From: Amphimallon solstitiale
Taxonomy: Eukaryota; Arthropoda; Insecta; Coleoptera; Scarabaeidae
DNA length: 64,000 nucleotides
Direction: 5' to 3'
NCBI GenBank assembly: GCA_963170755.1
Contig: OY720675.1
Coordinates: 12,122,571 to 12,186,570, forward strand
Position numbers and translations under genes: made by a program. The notes under the pieces were generated by a model, which saw nothing but the letters and a program-made list of their open reading frames with translations, made no database searches and was not told the DNA's origin. Shown one piece after another: positions 57,280-64,000 of this stretch. Position 1 is the first letter of the stretch; each line of letters starts with the position of its first letter.

Positions 57280-59660
57280 TGCAAGGAAGATATTTCCAAA
57301 TTACAAATAATTACGAATTATATGTGTATATTAAATCGCCAGATAAAGATCGTACATAATGTGTACGAGAAATGGCAAACAAATATTGCCGCTTGGCATT
57401 TGATATTCTGTATATATCATAGATATTATGAAATCGAATATTATGAAATATGCATATTATGAGAGGACACCCACATATATACATATAGCGTCAACGCACT
57501 TTAACACAAAATCTAAGGATTGCCGGTTAGAATAATTACATATTCACATAGATATATTCAGATATATATAGGTAAGTAGGTAAATGTGTTTTTAATTAAA
57601 AAATAACCGAGAAAGGAATTCGATATTTCTCTAAACAGAACTGCATGCATATGTTAATTAGCTCTTTTTTGACGTTTATTACTTATGGTAAGTATGTAAA
57701 TACACACCATCTACTATGTTATTGAAAGATTTAAGTTGAAGCTTTAGTAAATTACAAGGCATGCGGAAAACTAATACTTAATGGATATTAACATAGAAAA
57801 TCACTTCAATGTTTAATTCAAAGCCAGCGTTAAGTTTTTTGTACTTCTTTGGTTTTTAGAGAAAATTTCAAATATACCGCCATCGGCAAGTTTTATATAT
57901 TTTAGAAATTAATGATAAATATATGTTTTACATGAAAGAAAGTTAATGGCAAAATTACGTAATGCACAACTTTGTACTTTGTTATGGTAATTAGTTTTAT
58001 TGCCAGAATTTATACAGGTGTCCCACAGAAAGGACAGAGTCCATTATCGGTGTTTAAAAATGTGGATAGCGAAAAATGTTGTAGACAAAAATTTAGACAA
58101 CCATGGAATGTTCAGGATGAAAATATATTCATTTATACAGAGTCTACGAGAACGATGAACTAAACTTATGTTTTTTTAATAGAACGTTTTAATTTTTGTT
58201 ACTTTTTATGAGAGACGTTTAAAAATTGGTTAAATTAACATGAGTTTTGTTACACCTTTTTTTTTTTGAATCCTATACCTTATATTAGACTTTATAATTT
58301 TGGTACATTTCCGGCGAGTATCGCTGTATATTTGCCTTGAACTCTTCCGTGCATATTAGGTTACGCCTATCTTTTGTTTACTGTTGGAACTACGTATAAA
58401 TATTTTCTGTGGAATGTAGAATTTTCTTTTAATTTTCGAATGAGTTGTACATTTCCCTTCGAATTATTTTTAATTGTTATTGGGAATAATTAGATTGTTT
58501 TCCTATGTTAATTACCTCGAGTTAACTTTTTTTTTTAATTTGTAGGTCAAGTTAGTCATGCTGGGGCCATCTCGTGCGTGCGCGACTGATTATGCTATAG
58601 GTAGCATTAAGAATGTCTTTCCATTTAATGTTGTTATATTCCTTACGTCGATGCCTAATTATCTGCGACTATTTCTAATTAATTATTTCCTTGTTCTGTT
58701 CTTATTAATCTGTCCCTTATCCGTTAAATATTTTATGTAACAATTCTCTTTCAACTGGTCAGACGTCGCTCCACATTGAGCGGGTGGCTTCTTCAACCGA
58801 AGCCTCGTGTTCTTGTCAATTCATTCTTCCTTTATCGATTGAACTACTTAGTTGGATTAAAAAAGCGATCCAATAACTTCATTCAGTGCTCACTGTATAA
58901 TTAATGGACTGAAATTGTCTAATTACCGTACACGTCACACGTTAAAATCGTGGATGTTTAACGGTGACAATATATTTTTGGTAGTTCCTTAGTTTTTTTT
59001 TATTAGCACGAAGGCGTTTAAATATATATTGGAATTGTTGAATCATCCACCGCCTTTGTAGGCAAATGTACCTCATTTTGGACCCGGAACTAATATATTT
59101 CTATTGTGGATGCCTTATTGAAAACCGATGCCCCGTGTGGATCAAATGCACTGTCAAGATATGTATATATAATTATTCTTATTTTGAAACTTATTTATCT
59201 GTTTTGCTTTAATTAATTTCATTAGAATACGTTGCGCTTTTACCTGTAAATTCATTTTCATTAACGTTTCGAGTAGCTATCCAGTTTAATTGCTATTTAA
59301 TTTCCGTCAGGTCAGTAGCCTATTTTGCAGTTTTAAATTAATTTTTGTACTCATAAGTGTTATAGCTAGTTAATTATTTGTTTTTTCTTTAAAATACACA
59401 TCTACAGCATATAATGACTGTAGGGGCTTAAATGTAAAGCGAGATCTCGTTCCGCCTTAATTTCTTTTGTAAGTTAATTAATTAATCAGGATTTGAATGT
59501 ATACAAGTTTTATTTAAAAAAAAGGTTAAATTTTTCTTAAGTGCTCTCTTGCTGTTGCCAGACCTGAATTTTCAATTTTTATGCGCATTTATGCTCTTTT
59601 GGCGTTGTATAGATGCTTTAAATTTAGATAGTTGTTTATTTTTTTTTAAATTTAATTAAA
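57280..59660. other. Intron-like stretch with no recognised exon
   Basis: AT-rich DNA upstream of the 57145 exon on the minus strand. A mariner-like end (TTATACAGGTGTCCCACAGA near 58010) has no partner; the plus frames at 57972-58163 and 58558-58740 are unsupported. Confidence 0.4.
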
Positions 59661-59665
59661 TTATA

Positions 59666-61663
59666 CAGGGTGAGCTTTTTATCTTGAGACAACGGAATAT
59701 CTCTAAAACACTGCATAAAATCAAAAAAAGATCTTCATAAGATTTGTTATAATGTAGCGGGCTCACTGAATGGTGACGAACTCGATCCCCACCTCACCCC
59801 CTGGGGGGTGAGGTGGGGGGAACTTTGAAATCTTAAATGGGAACCCCCATTTTTTATTGCAGATTCGGATTTTCCGCCATCAAGTATGTATGTTTTGTTT
59901 GAATTTTTTTTTCTATTCGTTACGGATTGCGCTGTAATCGCAAAAGACATGATTTTGTGTTTTTTTATTTTAACGTAAACTAACATTTCAAAAACCATGT
60001 GTTCGAAACTGTGCCCCCCCCACTTCGATACAATTATTTATTCGCAATTAGAATGCTATTCAACGATACAAAACTGTACTTTATTCAGTATTTGGCAAGC
60101 TGTAAATACTTACACATTGTCCGATCCCCATTTAGATTAATAATTATTAATCCAATACAAATTAGTTAGTGTTGAATATTTGAACAGTAATGGAGGTTAT
60201 AACATTACAAGAGAGAATTGAAATGATTTAAATCTATGGTGAAAGTGGTAGGAATATCAATGATGCTGTTAATCTTTATTCACAACGTTTTCCCGACAAT
60301 GTGCGATCGCGCGCTTCTTTTTACCGAGTCGTTCAACAGTTCTCTAGCGAAAAAACTGTGCAGCCAAGAAAACGTAATCTACGAAAAACAATTGCTGGAG
60401 AAAATAATAAAATCGCGGTATTAGCTGCAGTAGCTAGCTAATAATCCGCACATTAGTACTCGAGAAATAGCTCGCGCTTCTCAGTTCACTATCTGCCAAA
60501 TATTCAAGCGTAGGCAATCTCATCCATTTAGAGTTTCCTTGCATCAAGAACTTCATGGCGATGATTTTCAAAATAGAGTCCGATTTTGTCAATGGACGCT
60601 TCAACGGATACAAGATAATCCCAATTTTTTTGCTCGAGTATTATTTTTTGACGAGGCGACATTCACAAATCACGGTACGGTAAATCTGCACAACAGGCAT
60701 TACTGGAGTATCGAAAATCCCCATTGGTTGCGCCAAGTTGAACATCAACATCCTAGGAACGTAAATGTTTGGTGTGGCATAATTGGCAATAAGCTTATTG
60801 GTCCATATTTTATCGATGGAAACTTAAATGGTGAAAAATATCAAAACATCTTGCAGAACGAACTTCAAGTGTTACTTGAAGACGTTCCTTTGGACGTACG
60901 ACAAACAATGTGGTTCAAAAATGACGGTTGTCCAGCACATTGTTCGAGAATAGCACGAGAAGTATTAGATCGAGCCTACAATAGTCGATGGATTGGACGA
61001 GGTGGTCTAGTGTCTTGGCCTACAAGATCGCCAGATCTTACTTCATCTGACTTCTTTTTGTGGGGCCACTTAAAGTCTGAAGTTTATACAGAAGTGCCAA
61101 CCACGAAGAAAAGCATGATTGAGCGAATCACCAACACTTGTTCAAGGATTACGCCGGAAATACTTCTCAGTTGTGTGCAATTATTCCAATTGCGAATAAA
61201 TAAATGTATCGAAGTGGAAGGGCACATTTTCGAACACATTTTCTGAAATGGGTATGAAAAAGTAAAGTTCTTCGATGTTGAATGGCGTTTTGAAATGTTA
61301 TTTAATGTTAAAATAAAAAAAACACAAAATCATATTTTCTCTTTTTTGAGCATTTTTTCTAGCCGTTTACAACCATGTTGTTTGGGATTACAGCGCAATC
61401 TGTTACGAATCGAAAAAAAAAGTTTCAAACAAAACATACATACTTGATGGCGGAGAATCCGAATCTGCAATAAAAAATGCGGGTTCCCATTTAAGATTTC
61501 AAAGTGGCTCCCCCCCTCCCACTCTGGGGGGTGAGGTGGGGGATCGAGTTCGGCACCATTCAGTGAGCCCCCTACATTATAACAAATCTTATTAAGATCT
61601 TTTTTTGATTTTATGCAGCGTTTTAGAGATATTCCATTGTCTCAAGATAAAAGACTCACCCTG
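59666..61663 (+). mobile_element. Full-length DD41D IS630/mariner-type element, ~290-bp TIRs
   Basis: The ends CAGGGTGAGCTTTTTATCTT and CAGGGTGAGTCTTTTATCTT (inverse) are flanked by TA (59664-59665 and 61664-61665). Long TIRs of about 290 bp (59666 to about 59960, about 61370 to 61663) include a GGGGTGAGGTGGGG segment. The 1,998-bp element contains one plus-strand transposase. The open frame at 59747-59998 is an artefact of the TIR. Confidence 0.93.
60190..61246 (+). pseudogene. DD41D transposase, almost intact
   Basis: It starts MEVITLQERIEMI at 60190, where the next codon is a stop (TAA) inside a DUF4817-like domain (IYGESGRNINDAVNLYSQRF). A 4-base insertion after LAAVA (about 60435) shifts frame. 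From PHISTREIARASQF onward the protein is open to the stop at 61246. The catalytic residues are present: LFFDEATF, FKNDGCPAHCSRIA and LTSSDFFLWGHLK, with 41 residues between the last two Asp. The C-terminus has ITPEILLSCVQLF and VEGHIFEHIF. Only two lesions separate it from an open frame, so it is a young copy. Confidence 0.92.
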
Positions 61664-61669
61664 TATATA

Positions 61670-63390
61670 GTGGAATTTTTATAATTTTCTTTGTGCATTT
61701 TGGCATTCTATGATTCCATACTACTAACAATAAAATTGTTATTGTTGTTTATATCGTGTATGAATGTCTTACTATACCTAGTGTACCTAAGTTATTTTCG
61801 CTGTCGGAATAAGTAACTTATTGGAGTGGGCCTGAAATAGAATGACAGCTGGCGCCTAAGAGTCATCCACCTTCAGTATTCTGAGTGACCCATCCCCTAA
61901 AACCGAGAGTTAGATGCACAGGTTTCACCTCATCTTTTCCAACACACACTAGGGAAGTAAGGTAAGGCAGATTGAAGGTGACACACAATAAATTTCCGAA
62001 ACTTTCATAAATTTAGTTGGACGAAGCTACAGGTGTGAAACTCCGACAAACGGGCACATCTCTAATTTTCGACAGGATGACATTATTCTAGTTACCGTTA
62101 GCGCCATATGTGCCTCCCTTTCTGCCAGGACAATCCTAAGGCGAAGCGAGCGTAACAGTTTATATGAATTTTACCGGTATTCAACTGTTTCTAAGATATA
62201 ATGATTTAAATAGGACGGTATATTTACGTTGCAGTGAAAAGTACTAAAATTCTCGTATTATTGTTCTGTCGGCAATGTTACAAATGTTATAAAATGTAAT
62301 ATATGGATAAGCCAGTTTACAATTTATTAATTTAAAAATATGAATTGCCATAGCTTGCATTATATACACATAGCATACCTTAAAGTAGTTGAAAAAAATT
62401 ACTTATAATATTTTCTTTTCACAAATAAGTAATTTTCATTGAATTTTAAAAACTGAACAAGTGAGAGCTTGATAATTATGGAATTAAGCATAGTTTAAAA
62501 ATATGGCAATAAGCATATCAAAAAATACGTTACGTTTATAACTTGTTGCAAAAGCAAAAGCCCTCAGTACAAGTATTCAAATTTACTTCACTGAAAATAG
62601 GTATTTTAATAAGTAGGGATCAGCACTAACACCAACACTGGATTTGCATGAATAATTTAATTCGAGATTGAGCACAACAATAACAGTAATACAATAATAA
62701 TACGTAAGAACCTGTACATTATGTATGATGTACAGCAGCAACAAATTTTTCCAACTCGGGTTCGTCAACACGACGCAGCTGGCTTCTCTCTCCTTACCTT
62801 GCCTAACAATGTTTACAAGTTACGATATGTACCTGTGTATAAAAGTAGTTGCATCTATCGCGGCGAATGTGGCGACAATGTAGGGCGGGCTTTGGCAAGG
62901 AATTATTTTCACGAGATAATGTTATAAGGTAGACAAGAAATTTACCTGCAATAGAATTCGGTGGTATTCAACACTGACACAAGTAAAAACCTGCATAGTA
63001 AAACATGTATCGTCGAATACACATTAAGCACGTATTGCTGGCTCTGCAAAATGTCTAATCTATTTGCATCTGAAAGACTCGGGAGAACTAATACAGACTC
63101 CATATTACATAACGTAACTTCGTGGTTGAAATCGCTATGGGGTGGAAATCATATTAAAAATAAGTAGTAAGACGCGGTTACATGTTTCGCACATGCTCCT
63201 CATCGAGTAACAGAGGATGTCAGAAAAGGCTACCGGAATGCAGATAAATTAATATCTTCTGTCATGAAAGTTTTTGTAAAGGCTCCTGCGCGCAAGTATT
63301 TATTTCATACAAAACTACCACTTATGCCACTACCACCAGAACCTCTGGCATATAGATAACAGCAACATTTTGATAGCCGTAACTAATGGT
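61670..63390. other. Unassigned, partly GC-richer
   Basis: The segment 61850-62160 is less AT-rich, with CTGGCGCC and GGTTTCACCTC-type stretches, and may be part of an unrecognised repeat. A weak hammerhead-like string (GATGAG...GCGAAACATG) sits on the minus strand near 63180-63210. No exon with splice sites was found. Confidence 0.35.
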
Positions 63391-63394
63391 TTTT

Positions 63395-64000
63395 ACTTTC
63401 TTATACGTAGTATAAGGAAGTATTGTGATGATGAAAATTTTCGACCTCGAGATTTTTGCAGATGTCCACGTTTTGAGGTCCCCTGATACCAAAAAAGTGG
63501 TTTTTAAAAAATGTCTGTGTGTGTGTCTGTCTGTCTGTCTGTGTGTGTGTGTCTGTGTGTGACCACGACAGCTGTAGCTATCAATTCCAAATTTTGTATT
63601 TACGTGTATAATCTCTCTCTTGAGATCTGATTAGTTTTTCAGTAAAATCGGTAGACCGGAAGTAGCAGTTTACTTCAGTGAAAAAATCGAATTTTGCCAA
63701 TATTTCGTCAAATACTAAGTTTATACAAATTTATAAAGAATTCATATGTACTTAAAATTAAAATTGAGAACAATTTTATTTAAAAAGTTTTTCGAAATTC
63801 CTACCGGAAGTAGGTCTTTTACTCTTATCGAAAATCGGTTTTTTGGGAATATTTCGCAAGTCAAGCTTTTTAGACAGGTACGTTACGTGTATAAAAGTAT
63901 TTAAAACACAGTTTTCAATATCTTTTGTATAAAAAAGATTTCAAAATTCGGACCGGAAGTAATACTTTTACTCTTACCGAATAGCGATTTTTGGCAAATA
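63395..64000 (-). repeat. Family A element, copy 7, cut by the window edge
   Basis: The 3' end starts at 63395 (ACTTTCTTATACGTAGTATA). A GTCT/GT microsatellite at 63519-63560 sits in the same relative place as in the other copies, then TACTTCCGGT-type units (near 63657, 63803, 63953; period about 148 bp) run to the edge. Confidence 0.8.

Noticed and set aside
59747..59998. 83-codon minus frame
   Set aside because: It lies wholly in the left terminal inverted repeat of the DD41D element; the right repeat carries the same sequence in mutated form.
63170..63215. Hammerhead-like string on the minus strand
   Set aside because: The core reads TCGATGA rather than CTGATGA, and stem I strands do not pair around the expected cleavage site.
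1..64000. CRISPR array or bacterial operon
   Set aside because: Regular repeats here are transposon-internal units or microsatellites, and introns and eukaryotic transposons dominate.

Overview
This is a strongly AT-rich eukaryotic genomic window with spliceosomal introns. The repeat content points to an insect: mariner/Tc1, PIF/Harbinger, hAT and Crypton relics, non-LTR retrotransposons, a tRNA-derived SINE and a Ty3-type solo LTR. The sequence alone does not settle the order; a beetle or hemipteran-like genome is a guess. Nothing bacterial or organellar is present, and there is no rRNA gene, free tRNA gene or CRISPR array.

Host genes are sparse and lie on the minus strand. The best exon is 31270-32634, a 455-codon exon starting at ATG and ending at a splice donor. 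Two short exons at 57145-57278 and 52212-52305 are bounded by splice sites and join in phase; together they encode a coiled-coil segment. A 51-nt exon candidate lies at 4202-4252. They may belong to one long gene or to two neighbours. The rest is intronic or intergenic space filled with transposons.

Layout. 0-9 kb: family A (internal ~148-bp tandem units), short perfect hairpins, a deletion derivative of a long-TIR IS630/mariner-type element (4392-5124), a 243-bp foldback, and family B. 9.6-12 kb: a full-length but frameshifted element of the same long-TIR class. 12.1-15 kb: an apparently intact PIF/Harbinger element with two intron-containing genes, inserted into a palindromic element. 15.9-16.8 kb: a Crypton tyrosine-recombinase relic. 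17.5-19 kb: a foldback with ~430-bp arms. 19.2-20.6 kb: SINE, solo LTR and a palindrome carrying a hammerhead-like core. 22-31 kb: more family A copies, a possible LTR and large inverted repeats. 33.5-37.4 kb: a three-level nest, Tc1 inside hAT inside mariner. 37.6-44 kb: two LINEs; the second is split by a back-to-back family A pair and by a foldback with a canonical hammerhead ribozyme core. 44-57 kb: mariner and hAT relics, and family A and B copies with a hAT MITE inside one of them. 59.6-61.7 kb: a second full-length DD41D element. The window ends inside another family A copy.

The most notable items are the hammerhead core at 43541-43593 with its mutated mirror copy, the Harbinger element with intact coding capacity and exact TAA duplications, the triple nest whose residual sizes and target duplications all fit, and family A. 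Coordinates and translations were read by eye; no alignment or database search was run.
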